Shown in pieces: positions 40,872 through 48,372 of a DNA stretch of 48,372 bases. This stretch comes from Candidatus Fermentibacterota bacterium (lineage in GTDB: Bacteria > Fermentibacterota > Fermentibacteria > Fermentibacterales > JCC-6), in NCBI GenBank assembly GCA_014728175.1, contig WJMA01000012.1:1-48372 (forward strand), given 5' to 3'. How positions within the stretch are numbered: position 1 is the first letter of the stretch; every line of letters begins with the position of its first letter. The notes under the pieces are model-generated. The model did no database searches. It was not told the origin of the DNA and was given only the letters and a program-made list of their open reading frames with translations. Position numbers and translations under genes: made by a program.

Positions 40872-42172
40872 ACCTCTGGCAAACCGAAGAAGAGCAGACC
40901 GATCCTCTGGCGCAGCGGTACTGTACGGAGGAAGATCTTCACTGCGACCGGGCGCTGGTCAAGTACGACATCCTGGGATCCATGGCCCATGCCCGCATGC
41001 TAATGGAAACGGGCATCCTGGATGGATCGGAGTGGTCGATGCTTCATGAGGCGCTCTTCGATATTCTGGTGGGCGAGGTCGTGCTGGGCCCGGAAGACGA
41101 GGACGTACACACCAGGATAGAGAACCTGCTTACGGACCGACTGGGAGAGCTGGGCGGAAAGCTTCACACCGGCCGGTCCCGCAACGACCAGGTTCTGCTG
41201 GATACCCGGCTGCTCTGCAGGGAGAAACTAGTGGAAGCGGCCCTCTCGTGCGTCCGATTAGCTGCATCCCTGGCCGCGTTCTCCGGGAAACAAGGCGATG
41301 CTCCGATGCCCGGCTACACCCACAGCAGGAAGGCCATGCCCACCACCGTAGGCACTTGGGCGGCGGCGCACGCGGAGTCGCTCGTCGACCACCTGAGATG
41401 CATCGACTCAACCTACGAGCTGGTGGGATGCAACCCGCTGGGGGCGGCCGCCGGGTACGGAGTCCCCATGCACCTGGACACCAGACGGACGGCGGAGCTT
41501 CTGGGCTTCGAACGTACGCCGGTAAGCCCTTTGTACACGATAAACAGCAGGGGCATCCTGGAGCACCAGCTTCTGTCGACCCTGGCCGGCCTCATGCTCA
41601 GCCTGTCCAGAATGGCCGACGATCTGGTTCTTTTCTCCCGGGAGGAGCTGGGCTTCTTCCGGATTCCCGAGAGCTTCACCACGGGCAGCAGCATAATGCC
41701 CCAGAAGCGAAACCCGGACGTTTTGGAGTTGGTAAGGGCCCGTGCGGCCTCCGTGGTCTGCCAGGCCACGCAAACCGCGATGATCGTTAAGGGCCTCACC
41801 TCAGGGTACCACCGGGATCTGCAACAGACCAAGGGACCGTTGATATCCGGCCTGGAAAGCACCTGCATGACCCTGTCGGTTCTTCGTCCTCTGGTACAGG
41901 GCCTGGAAGTCAATCGTAAGGCCCTGGGGAAGGCCATGAGCCCGGAGCTCTACGCCACGGCGGAGGTGTACGCGCTGGTGGAGGGGGGTACTCCGTTCAG
42001 AAGCGCCTACAGAAAGGTGAAAACCACAAAGGCATTGCCGGAAGGAATCGGAGCTCATCACGGGCCTCCGGATATCGATCTGCAGCCCCTCTACTCCTCG
42101 CTCAAACACTACCGGAGATGCTGGGTCAACCGTAGGGCACGGCTGCGCAGGGCACTGGAGAACCTTCTGTGA
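40868..42172 (+). CDS. argH: argininosuccinate lyase
   Basis: 434 residues, slightly short for the family (about 455-470). Splits argininosuccinate into arginine and fumarate. Signature GSSIMPQKRNPDVLEL carries the catalytic Ser loop; TGRSRNDQV, MPGYTHSRKAMPTT (catalytic His in the TH pair) and GCNPLGAAAGYG are the other conserved regions. ATG 40868 overlaps the argG stop by 4 bp. The C-terminus (RRCWVNRRARLRRALENLL) replaces the usual longer tail. It is the last gene of the operon. Confidence 0.96.
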   Translation: MNLWQTEEEQTDPLAQRYCTEEDLHCDRALVKYDILGSMAHARMLMETGILDGSEWSMLHEALFDILVGEVVLGPEDEDVHTRIENLLTDRLGELGGKLHTGRSRNDQVLLDTRLLCREKLVEAALSCVRLAASLAAFSGKQGDAPMPGYTHSRKAMPTTVGTWAAAHAESLVDHLRCIDSTYELVGCNPLGAAAGYGVPMHLDTRRTAELLGFERTPVSPLYTINSRGILEHQLLSTLAGLMLSLSRMADDLVLFSREELGFFRIPESFTTGSSIMPQKRNPDVLELVRARAASVVCQATQTAMIVKGLTSGYHRDLQQTKGPLISGLESTCMTLSVLRPLVQGLEVNRKALGKAMSPELYATAEVYALVEGGTPFRSAYRKVKTTKALPEGIGAHHGPPDIDLQPLYSSLKHYRRCWVNRRARLRRALENLL

Positions 42173-42245
42173 GTGGCAGGGAGGGACGCTGTATGAAATA
42201 AGATCTATCCGGCAGTGGAGGCCAGCGACTGCCCACGACGTTGGC

Positions 42246-42269
42246 TATAATACCATAATCGGTATTTTT
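42246..42269 (+). promoter_or_regulatory. overlapping -10 box and weak terminator between argH and the TIR gene
   Basis: AATACC (42249-42254) and GGTATT (42261-42266) form a 6-bp stem followed by TTT, which may end argGH transcription. TATAAT at 42246-42251 overlaps it and could be the -10 of the TIR-STAND gene, though no good -35 is seen. Confidence 0.35.
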
Positions 42270-42307
42270 CTCGACTCCAGAACCTAACCGTACCGGAAGG
42301 AACTCCA

Positions 42308-45300
42308 TTGCCGGACCGGATCTTCCTCAGCTACGGCAGCAAGGACAGTGAAACGGCCCGGCGCATTCTCGATTTCCTGGAGTCCAACGGCGTGGACTGT
42401 TGGATCGCCCCCCGGGACATTCCTCCGGGCACCGACTGGGTGGAAGCGATCATAGACGGCATCGACGCCGCGTCCGGCATGGTGCTGATCGTCTCCTCGG
42501 CCGCCAACCAATCTCCCCAGGTCCGCCGGGAGCTGGAGAGGGCGGTAAGCAGGGGTCTGAATCTGGTCTCCATACTGATAGAGCCGGTGGCCCTGTCCAA
42601 ATGGATGCAGTACTACACCTCCACCCACCAGAGGTACGACGCCAGCAGTGGAGAGCTGGGCGACCACCTACCGAGGATATTGGAAGCCCTCCGGCCTTCC
42701 GACCTCCGGGTATCCGCTGATATGTCGAATCTATCGTCCCTACTGGAGGAAGACATAGGACGCCTGGCTTCCTCGATAGGCTTCGAGGAGGCGGAGTCCC
42801 TCCATCTGAAGCCCGGCGAGCGCAGGAGAGCCACCGTGCTGTCGATAAGGGTAACCCCTCCGGAAACCGGCCTGGACTCCCACTCGATGACCGAGAAACG
42901 CATAGCCGAGACGCTGGGAGACATGGTGAAACGGGTAGTGGAGGCTTTTGGGGGCGAGGTGGAAACATCGAAAGCCTACGCCTACAGATGCGTATTCGGA
43001 CTGGAGAAAGCCCTGGAGAGCGACAGCCACCGAGCCGTAAGCAGCGCGGTAAGGCTGTTCAACGGACTGGGCGAGATGAACAGGGTCCTGCGGTCAAGGG
43101 ATATGGTTCTGGACTTCTCCATGGCGGCAGCCTCCGGCAGCCTGGAAGTGGTTTCCACCCAGCCCGGCAAAACCGAGATATCCGGTTATCCCCTTCGGCA
43201 GGCCGATGAGCTGGCCGAATCCGGGACGAACAACGAGTTGCTGGTTACCGAGAGCGTCCACCGAAGCTGCGGCGACAGGTTCGATTTCAGGCCGGTCGAA
43301 ACGGACGGAGCCCGGGATTGCTACAGACTGGTCGACTACTCCATCGTACCCGTCGAGGGACGGGTTCTGCACGTAAGGGGCCCCCTGATAGGAAGGGATA
43401 CCGATCTCTCCAGGCTGGGCCGCCTGCTGGAGCGCCAGATCGGCGGCGCCTCTCGAAACAGACGCGGCGGTGCCCGTCATTTCGTGTTCGGCCTCAGAGG
43501 CGAGGCGGGTATAGGCAAATCCAGGCTGGTCTACGAGTTCCTGGAGCAGTTCTGCGCCCACCGCGACGAAGTTCTGGTTCTAAGGGGCAGCACCCTCTCC
43601 TACGCCCAGCCACCCTACTGGATCTGGACCTCGCTGATCCGCAGACAGCTGGGAATCGAGAGGAACGGCAGCCTGGACTACGCGGAGCTCAAGGAGCACC
43701 TGAGAGGGATGGGGGAGGATACGGAGCTGATGAGCTCTGCCCCGTTCCTGGCCGATCTTCTGGGAATAGATCCCGGAGACGATCCCTCCACCGAGCTCGA
43801 AGCCGAGGCAAAGGCTCTGGAGAACAGGGTGACCATCCGCAACTTCGTAAGCGCGCTGGCCCGCTCCGGCAAACTGGTGATCGTGCTGGACGACCTGCAC
43901 AGGATGGACAGCGCAAGCCGGAGAACGCTGGAGTTCGTCATAGGCAACTGCGATACTCCTTTCCCGATCGTCTTTCTGCTGGTCTATCGATCGGAAAGGG
44001 AGGACGGAAGCTCCGTCGAGTTCGACATACTACCCGGCTACGCCCAGCTGGAGGAGATGATGCTCTCCCCTCTCGGCGATAACGACTCCACGAAACTACT
44101 CGCCCATCTTCTGGCGGAGATAGATTCCGCCGAGAGCATCTCCCCGGAGGCCCGGGATCGACTCCTGAGTTCGGCCCGCGGCAATCCGCTGTTCCTGGAG
44201 GAACTGGTTCTGGATCTGGTGGAGACCGCTGGATTGGTTGTGAAAGACGGTACCTGGGTTCTGGGCGGGGCCATGGACGAGATCAACATACCGACGACGC
44301 TCCGGAGCCTTCTCCAGGCGCGTCTCGACCGACTCCCGGCGGACTGGCGGAACGTCCTACAGTCCACGTCCGTCCTGGGCATGGAGTTCCCGCTGGGGCT
44401 TTACCGCTGCTTCTCCCGTAGGGTTCTCAGTCGGGAGCCGGAGACCAGCATACTGGACGAGCTGGTGAGCAGGGACCTCCTATCCTGCAAGCGGAGCGCG
44501 TTCCAGAAGAGGTACAGGTTCGGCAGCAAGCTGCTTCACGGAAGCGCCTACCAGAGCATACTGAAGGAAAACCTCCAGCTGATGCACCGAGCCGCGGCCG
44601 AGTCGATCGAGGAGTACTACCCGGAGGAGGACGAGCGAGTCCCGGGGATGCTGGCCCATCACTGGGAGAGAGCGGGTGATGCGGAGAAGGCTATAGAGTG
44701 GGGCCTCAAGGCTTTGAGCAACGCCACGGACGCCTACCAGAACGATACCGCTATAGAGCTTACGGACAAGCTCGCGGAATGGCTGGAATCACGGCCCGAG
44801 AGCCGGGACCGAACCGAAAAGCTGTTCACCGTGCTGAAGGACCGCTGCTGGATAGAGAACAACCTGGGCCACAAAGATCTCCAGCACGAGTATCTTTCCC
44901 GGGCGATGGACCTGGTTCGGGACACGGACCTGAACGATCAGATTGCCGAGATAGGCATAATGATGGGCCGCTACCTGGAAATGGTGGGCGATACCGACGA
45001 AGCGGAGGAAAGGTTCAGAGAATCTTTGGACATATCCCGCAGGGAAGGCAATGAGAAGTTCGAAGGCCATTGCCTTATGGCTCTCGGAGGCATCGAGAGC
45101 AGGAGGGGCGACAGCGACTCGGCCATGGAGTACTACCGACGGGCCCACCGGATGTTCGAGCGGATCGAAGACAGGCACAACGAGGGCAGCATACTGATCA
45201 ACATGGGCATACTGAACCACCGTCTGGGCCGGATAGACGAGGCCCTCGATTGCTACCACCGGGGACTGGAGATATTCGAGAGGATGGGCAACCGCAAGGC

Positions 45301-46006
45301 AAGAGCGGTAACATTGATTAATCTGGGAATAATGCACAGTGATCAGGACCGCATGGAAAAGGCCCTGGAATGCTACCGCAAGGCTTCGGGCATCTTCCGC
45401 AGCATCGGCTTCAGAAGGGGCGAGGCGGGTGCCCTGGTCAACACCGGGATCATTCAAAGGCAGATGGGCAGGACGGATCAGGCCCTCGAGAGCTTCGAGC
45501 AATCCCTTCTCATCGAACGGGAAGCGGGAGACCGCGCGAACGAGAGCATAGCGCTGATCAACCTGGGGGCCACCAGAATGCTCCAGCAGGAGTACGGGAA
45601 GGCCTTGGAATGCTACCAACGCTCCCTGGAGATATCCCGGGAGATGGGGGTCAGGAGAATCGAAGGATACTCTCTAAGCTGCGTCGCCTCCGCCTACAGG
45701 GAGCTCGGTCGTTCGGACGAGGCCCTGGAGCTGTTCGAGGAATCGATCCGCATACTCTCGGACATCGGGGAGAAGAAGGCTCTGGCATCGACCACCAGCA
45801 ACCTGGGCCTTCTGCACTGCGCCACCGGCGATATAGAAAAGGCCCTGGAGCGCTACCTGGAATCCATTCGGATCATCAAGGAAATCGGGACCGGAAGGTA
45901 CGACTCCGAGGATACGGTTGCTCTGTACGACAGGCTGATCGATCTGGGGCTGGCCGAAGAGGAAGTTCCCTGGCCGGACCATTGGGAGCCCCGAGCCGAC
46001 TCCTAG
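42308..46006 (+). CDS. TIR - degenerate nucleotide-cyclase - STAND ATPase - TPR protein
   Basis: 1232 residues. TIR domain (1-130): FLSYGSKDSETARR, IAPRDIPPGTDWVEAI, and the candidate catalytic Glu75 in QVRRELERA. Next (about 160-345) a class III cyclase-like fold (RRATVLSIRV, GGEVETSKAYAYRCVFGL, TESVHRSCGDRFDF) with the metal-binding Asp positions lost, so inactive. Then an AAA16/STAND ATPase (about 380-800): Walker A GEAGIGKS (398-405), Walker B KLVIVLDDLHRMD (522-534). From about 860 to 1200, TPRs (ILINMGILNHRLGRIDEALDCY and similar). Starts at TTG 42308 with GGAAGGA 8 nt upstream. It resembles nucleotide-sensing defence or signalling STAND proteins. Its stop overlaps the convergent PH-like gene by 3 bp. 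Confidence 0.82.
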   Translation: MPDRIFLSYGSKDSETARRILDFLESNGVDCWIAPRDIPPGTDWVEAIIDGIDAASGMVLIVSSAANQSPQVRRELERAVSRGLNLVSILIEPVALSKWMQYYTSTHQRYDASSGELGDHLPRILEALRPSDLRVSADMSNLSSLLEEDIGRLASSIGFEEAESLHLKPGERRRATVLSIRVTPPETGLDSHSMTEKRIAETLGDMVKRVVEAFGGEVETSKAYAYRCVFGLEKALESDSHRAVSSAVRLFNGLGEMNRVLRSRDMVLDFSMAAASGSLEVVSTQPGKTEISGYPLRQADELAESGTNNELLVTESVHRSCGDRFDFRPVETDGARDCYRLVDYSIVPVEGRVLHVRGPLIGRDTDLSRLGRLLERQIGGASRNRRGGARHFVFGLRGEAGIGKSRLVYEFLEQFCAHRDEVLVLRGSTLSYAQPPYWIWTSLIRRQLGIERNGSLDYAELKEHLRGMGEDTELMSSAPFLADLLGIDPGDDPSTELEAEAKALENRVTIRNFVSALARSGKLVIVLDDLHRMDSASRRTLEFVIGNCDTPFPIVFLLVYRSEREDGSSVEFDILPGYAQLEEMMLSPLGDNDSTKLLAHLLAEIDSAESISPEARDRLLSSARGNPLFLEELVLDLVETAGLVVKDGTWVLGGAMDEINIPTTLRSLLQARLDRLPADWRNVLQSTSVLGMEFPLGLYRCFSRRVLSREPETSILDELVSRDLLSCKRSAFQKRYRFGSKLLHGSAYQSILKENLQLMHRAAAESIEEYYPEEDERVPGMLAHHWERAGDAEKAIEWGLKALSNATDAYQNDTAIELTDKLAEWLESRPESRDRTEKLFTVLKDRCWIENNLGHKDLQHEYLSRAMDLVRDTDLNDQIAEIGIMMGRYLEMVGDTDEAEERFRESLDISRREGNEKFEGHCLMALGGIESRRGDSDSAMEYYRRAHRMFERIEDRHNEGSILINMGILNHRLGRIDEALDCYHRGLEIFERMGNRKARAVTLINLGIMHSDQDRMEKALECYRKASGIFRSIGFRRGEAGALVNTGIIQRQMGRTDQALESFEQSLLIEREAGDRANESIALINLGATRMLQQEYGKALECYQRSLEISREMGVRRIEGYSLSCVASAYRELGRSDEALELFEESIRILSDIGEKKALASTTSNLGLLHCATGDIEKALERYLESIRIIKEIGTGRYDSEDTVALYDRLIDLGLAEEEVPWPDHWEPRADS

Positions 46007-46362
46007 CGTATCCCGGCCATGGGCTTCAGCCTGGCAATGAACTCGTCGGGGCGTCTGAGGTATAGAAGCAACCTTCCGGGGCTTCCATCCGAGCTTCCGA
46101 AGGCTACCTGGACCTCGGTCAAGCCGAAGTACTTCCGTCTCTTCTCCACCGAGGTTACCTCCCCGACGGGTATCCGGTGCTCGAGGTCCAGATTGGACAT
46201 CTTTACAAGAAGCCCGCCCAGCCCCTGCGGCTCGACCACCAGATGCCTATCGGTCAGGGCCACCCTGATGCAGCCGTATGTACTTGCCATCCGGGTCCAG
46301 GCGTTCTTAAGCGACTTGGCCGCTACGTAGGACTCTGAGTAGAGCTCCGGCTCGTACCTCAC
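46003..46362 (-). CDS. small PH/GRAM-like domain protein
   Basis: 119 residues. The start GTG 46362 overlaps the stop of the SnoaL-like gene (GTGA). A beta-rich sequence (CIRVALTDRHLVVEPQGLG, HRIPVGEVTSVEKRRKYFGLTEVQVAF, GRLLLYLRRPDEFIARL) fits a PH-like or GRAM-like fold of the 'bPH' type. No catalytic residues. Its end overlaps the TIR-STAND stop on the other strand. The longer frame to 46638 is antisense-like within the SnoaL gene and is not used. Confidence 0.65.
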   Translation of the reverse strand: MRYEPELYSESYVAAKSLKNAWTRMASTYGCIRVALTDRHLVVEPQGLGGLLVKMSNLDLEHRIPVGEVTSVEKRRKYFGLTEVQVAFGSSDGSPGRLLLYLRRPDEFIARLKPMAGIR

Positions 46363-46793
46363 GACCGTTTCCCATCGATGCCGTCGTCCGATTCCATCGA
46401 CCGCGGTCCTCGAGCACGCTCCAATCCCAGGCGCCGGCGGTTCTCCCCATTGTCCGTATAAACCCGCCACTCGGCCACCAGATCGTTCTCGATCCTGGCC
46501 GTCCATATGGCGGGATCTTCCAGCGTTTCCTCGTTCGAGCAGGTCGAGTAGCCCAGCATGATCACCAGATCGTCCCTGGATTCCACGCGCCCGAAGACGT
46601 TCCTGTAGTCGGGATAGGACCGGAAGAAGCCGCTCCATCCCTCCAGCATCCGCTCCCTGCCTACCACTCTCTCTCCCGAGCCGTTGATGAAGGTATGGTC
46701 CTAGGTCATCAGACCCGAGAGGCCGTCGAGGTTTCTGTCGTTTATCTGCTCGTTGAACGACAACGCGACAAGCTTGGGGTCTCTACGGTTCAT
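46359..46793 (-). pseudogene. SnoaL/NTF2-like protein interrupted by an amber codon
   Basis: From ATG 46793 the frame reads RDPKLVALSFNEQINDRNL, then GLSGLMT and TAG at codon 31 (46703-46701), then DHTFINGSGERVVGRERM, GWSGFFRSYPDYRNVFG and on to TGA 46361-46359. This is a typical SnoaL-like ('NTF2') sequence of 145 codons; the TAG replaces an acidic residue expected before DHTFI. A GTG at codon 43 could start a truncated product. Close spacing on both sides (7 bp from the MBL stop, overlap with the PH-like gene) shows it was part of an intact operon. Confidence 0.75.
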
Positions 46794-46800
46794 CCACCAC

Positions 46801-47652
46801 CTACCAACGTTCCGAACACAGCACTTGCAGGTCTTGCCCCGACACCACCTCACCATCGTACCTGCTCCGCACCTCGTCCAGAAGCTCTTTCTCGGAAACG
46901 TCGAAGAAAAGCTGATGGTAGAACGCCAGAAGGCCGGGAGAACATGTCGATGCGATGTCGGCGAGCTCGACGGTCGAGGTGTGCATGGACGAATGATACT
47001 TCCGCCACTCGGGGGGCCGGCCCTTCAATCCCTGGAAGGAATAGACCTCGTGCACCAATAGGTCGCAGCCGGCGGCCGCCTCGACCAGGCTCTCACACGG
47101 CGCGGTGTCTCCGGAGACGACTACCGTCCCATCGTCCGTTTCGAACCTGAATCCGAAGGCGGGCCACGAACCATGGTCTACCGAGAAGGCGTCTACCCTG
47201 ACGTTATCGTCCTCGTACACCCGCCCCGGCTCTATCTCCTCCACGGCCACCCGGTACCCTTCCTCTCCGGTCGGTTCCAGACCATCCAGCCTCTCTCTCA
47301 CCTCGTCCCGGTAAGCGGCCAGGACGTGGTCGGTCATCCGACGGATTCCGGGAGGGCCGTAGACGAGCAAAGGCTGGTTCCTCTCCAAAATCCATGGGGT
47401 GAGGATAAGATCGGGATATCCGGCCGTATGGTCGGAGTGAAGATGGGTGAGGAAGGCCCTGGTCAGCCTGGAGGGCTTCAGGGCTTCCAACCCGCTCTGA
47501 TATGCCGCGTTGGCCCTTCTTACCACTCCCGGGCCGAAATCGACCAGGTAAGAGGAATCACCGGCCAGAACCGCAACTGAAGGCCCTGCACGGTAGGGCT
47601 CTGCATTTGGCGTACCCGTTCCCAGAAGGACGACCCTGTACTTGCCGCTCAA
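46801..47652 (-). CDS. MBL-fold metallo-hydrolase, RNase Z/ArsII-like
   Basis: 283 residues. The metal motif is HLHSDH (His70, His72, Asp74, His75), with later ligands in the SGDTAPC and SVDHGSWPAFGFRF segments and the C-terminal LAFYHQLFF. GTGTPNAEPYRAGPS and YLVDFGPGVVRR are typical of the RNase Z-like/phosphodiesterase clade of the beta-lactamase fold. No exosite long enough for tRNA binding is evident, so a phosphodiesterase or aryl-hydrolase role is as likely as tRNase Z. The stop is 7 bp before the SnoaL-like start. Confidence 0.82.
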   Translation of the reverse strand: MSGKYRVVLLGTGTPNAEPYRAGPSVAVLAGDSSYLVDFGPGVVRRANAAYQSGLEALKPSRLTRAFLTHLHSDHTAGYPDLILTPWILERNQPLLVYGPPGIRRMTDHVLAAYRDEVRERLDGLEPTGEEGYRVAVEEIEPGRVYEDDNVRVDAFSVDHGSWPAFGFRFETDDGTVVVSGDTAPCESLVEAAAGCDLLVHEVYSFQGLKGRPPEWRKYHSSMHTSTVELADIASTCSPGLLAFYHQLFFDVSEKELLDEVRSRYDGEVVSGQDLQVLCSERW

Positions 47653-47689
47653 CTGCCCGCCGCTCCTCTCCGCTGCGGTCGTCTTCGAC

Positions 47690-48331
47690 TCAGACTATGT
47701 ACAGCAGCATCGCCTTGCCCCGATCGGCGGCCTCACGGTAGTAGTTTCCCAGCTGCTCGAACAGCTCACAGGCACATTCCTCGTACTCGTCATCCCAGAT
47801 CCCGGGGTATATGTTCGCGCTCTGCATGCTCTCCGGATCGAACCTCTCCAGGAACTCATCCCTGCTGAGCCGGCAAAGCTCCGAGCTGACCTCGGCCACC
47901 TTCCCCGGATCAAGGGCTCTCGCCGGACCGAAGCCCAGATCCCCGCCGATCTCGGTTCCACCCAGAACGGCCTGACCGACGGCGCTGCCATCCGTAACCG
48001 GCCCTCCGGTAAGCATGTAATGGATGGTGTGCCATTCCTTCTCCAGAGAAAGCGGGGGCTGCTCCATCTCCTCCCTGATCCGCTCGAACTCCTGCCCGAA
48101 GCGCTCACGAAGCTCATCCAGCCTTTTCCGTCTGGTACTCCGAACCAGCTCCATGCTTTTTTTCACCTGCTCGGCGGCCCGGGCAGGCATCTTGTCCAGC
48201 ATCTCCCGGCTAATCTCGGGAAGCTCGGTGAAGGAGGAGGATGCGATGGCCTCCATTATGGAGGGATTGTCCCGGATCTTTCCGAAAAGCCAGGGGGAGA
48301 CGCTTTTCAGATAGCATACCATGCCCATCAT
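47690..48331 (-). CDS. DUF1877 (YfbM-like) protein
   Basis: 213 residues. MGMVCYLKSVSP at the start and WHTIHYMLTG, GGTEIGGDLGFGPARAL, YPGIWDD and YYREAADRGKAMLLYI are the landmarks of the YfbM/DUF1877 family, whose function is unknown. ATG 48331 is preferred over 48352 because GGGAGGAACC lies directly upstream and the family begins with MGM. It is the first gene on the minus strand before the MBL gene (37 bp). Bases 48332-48372 hold nothing recognisable. Confidence 0.85.
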   Translation of the reverse strand: MMGMVCYLKSVSPWLFGKIRDNPSIMEAIASSSFTELPEISREMLDKMPARAAEQVKKSMELVRSTRRKRLDELRERFGQEFERIREEMEQPPLSLEKEWHTIHYMLTGGPVTDGSAVGQAVLGGTEIGGDLGFGPARALDPGKVAEVSSELCRLSRDEFLERFDPESMQSANIYPGIWDDEYEECACELFEQLGNYYREAADRGKAMLLYIV

Positions 48332-48372
48332 GGTTCCTCCCTTCCGGTCCAATGAGCAAGGTTCGCCGGGAA

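Noticed and set aside
3229-46703. General recoding of TAG as an amino acid
   Set aside because: Many intact genes here end in TAG (hemW, acyltransferase, STAND-TPR gene, selD, AmrB-AmrA, spermidine-synthase-like, TIR-STAND), so TAG is a normal stop. The two internal ambers are better explained as mutations or errors.
1-48372. CRISPR arrays, insertion sequences, prophage genes
   Set aside because: No regularly spaced repeats, transposase, integrase or phage structural genes were seen on reading both strands.

Overview
The window is a gene-dense (about one gene per kb) stretch of a bacterial chromosome, mostly high in G+C but with frequent ATA, AGG and AGA codons. The proteins indicate a Gram-negative envelope: lipoproteins, a gingipain-type C25 peptidase with a FlgD-like C-terminal domain, a VIT/vWA/AgmX-like exported protein, a LapA-like protein and an outer-membrane barrel remnant. 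Together with the selenocysteine machinery, this suggests an uncultured lineage of the FCB type (Fermentibacteria-, Eisenbacteria- or Krumholzibacteria-like). That placement is an impression, not a phylogeny.

Layout. 1-4.2 kb: surface-polysaccharide genes (sulfotransferase, O-antigen ligase, a broken second sulfotransferase). They look lower in G+C and end at tRNA-Arg(CCT), which has a damaged partial copy of itself beside it. This looks like the edge of an acquired island. 4.2-8.6 kb: lapA-like / lepA / hemW / beta-propeller lipoprotein operon on the minus strand. 8.7-16.3 kb: hexapeptide acyltransferase, VIT-vWA protein, STAND-TPR protein and C25 peptidase. 16.4-21.5 kb: a large HEAT-repeat protein, then a selenium locus with tRNA-Sec (selC) and a selD gene that is itself a selenoprotein gene (in-frame TGA at 19947 with a bacterial SECIS-like hairpin), fused to a Cys-rich DUF6485-like domain. 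Methyltransferase debris follows. 21.5-30.1 kb: a secreted orphan, a barrel remnant, and a minus-strand run Mut7-C / UvrD-like helicase / S9 peptidase / adenosine deaminase / membrane protein. 30.2-35.2 kb: an expanded AmmeMemoRadiSam locus (small secreted protein, radical SAM enzyme, Tat mini-protein, lipoprotein AmrB-AmrA fusion, membrane spermidine-synthase-like protein). 35.2-39.2 kb: saccharopine-dehydrogenase-like protein, arsC, arfB, YyaL-like protein. 39.3-42.2 kb: argG-argH behind an arginine-rich leader ORF. 42.3-46 kb: a 1232-residue TIR / cyclase-like / STAND / TPR protein. 46-48.3 kb: PH-like, SnoaL-like (amber-interrupted), MBL hydrolase and DUF1877 genes.

The best candidate for something undescribed is the argG leader. 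A 40-codon ORF ends in four consecutive Arg codons. The 11 nt just before those codons (39495-39505) are a perfect reverse complement of the argG Shine-Dalgarno region (39614-39624), and a promoter lies 27 bp upstream. This predicts arginine-responsive translational attenuation of argGH. Next are the DUF6485-SelD(Sec) fusion, whose UGA could work both as stop and as Sec codon, and the exported AmmeMemoRadiSam locus. All calls come from reading the sequence and from memory of protein families; no searches or folding were run.
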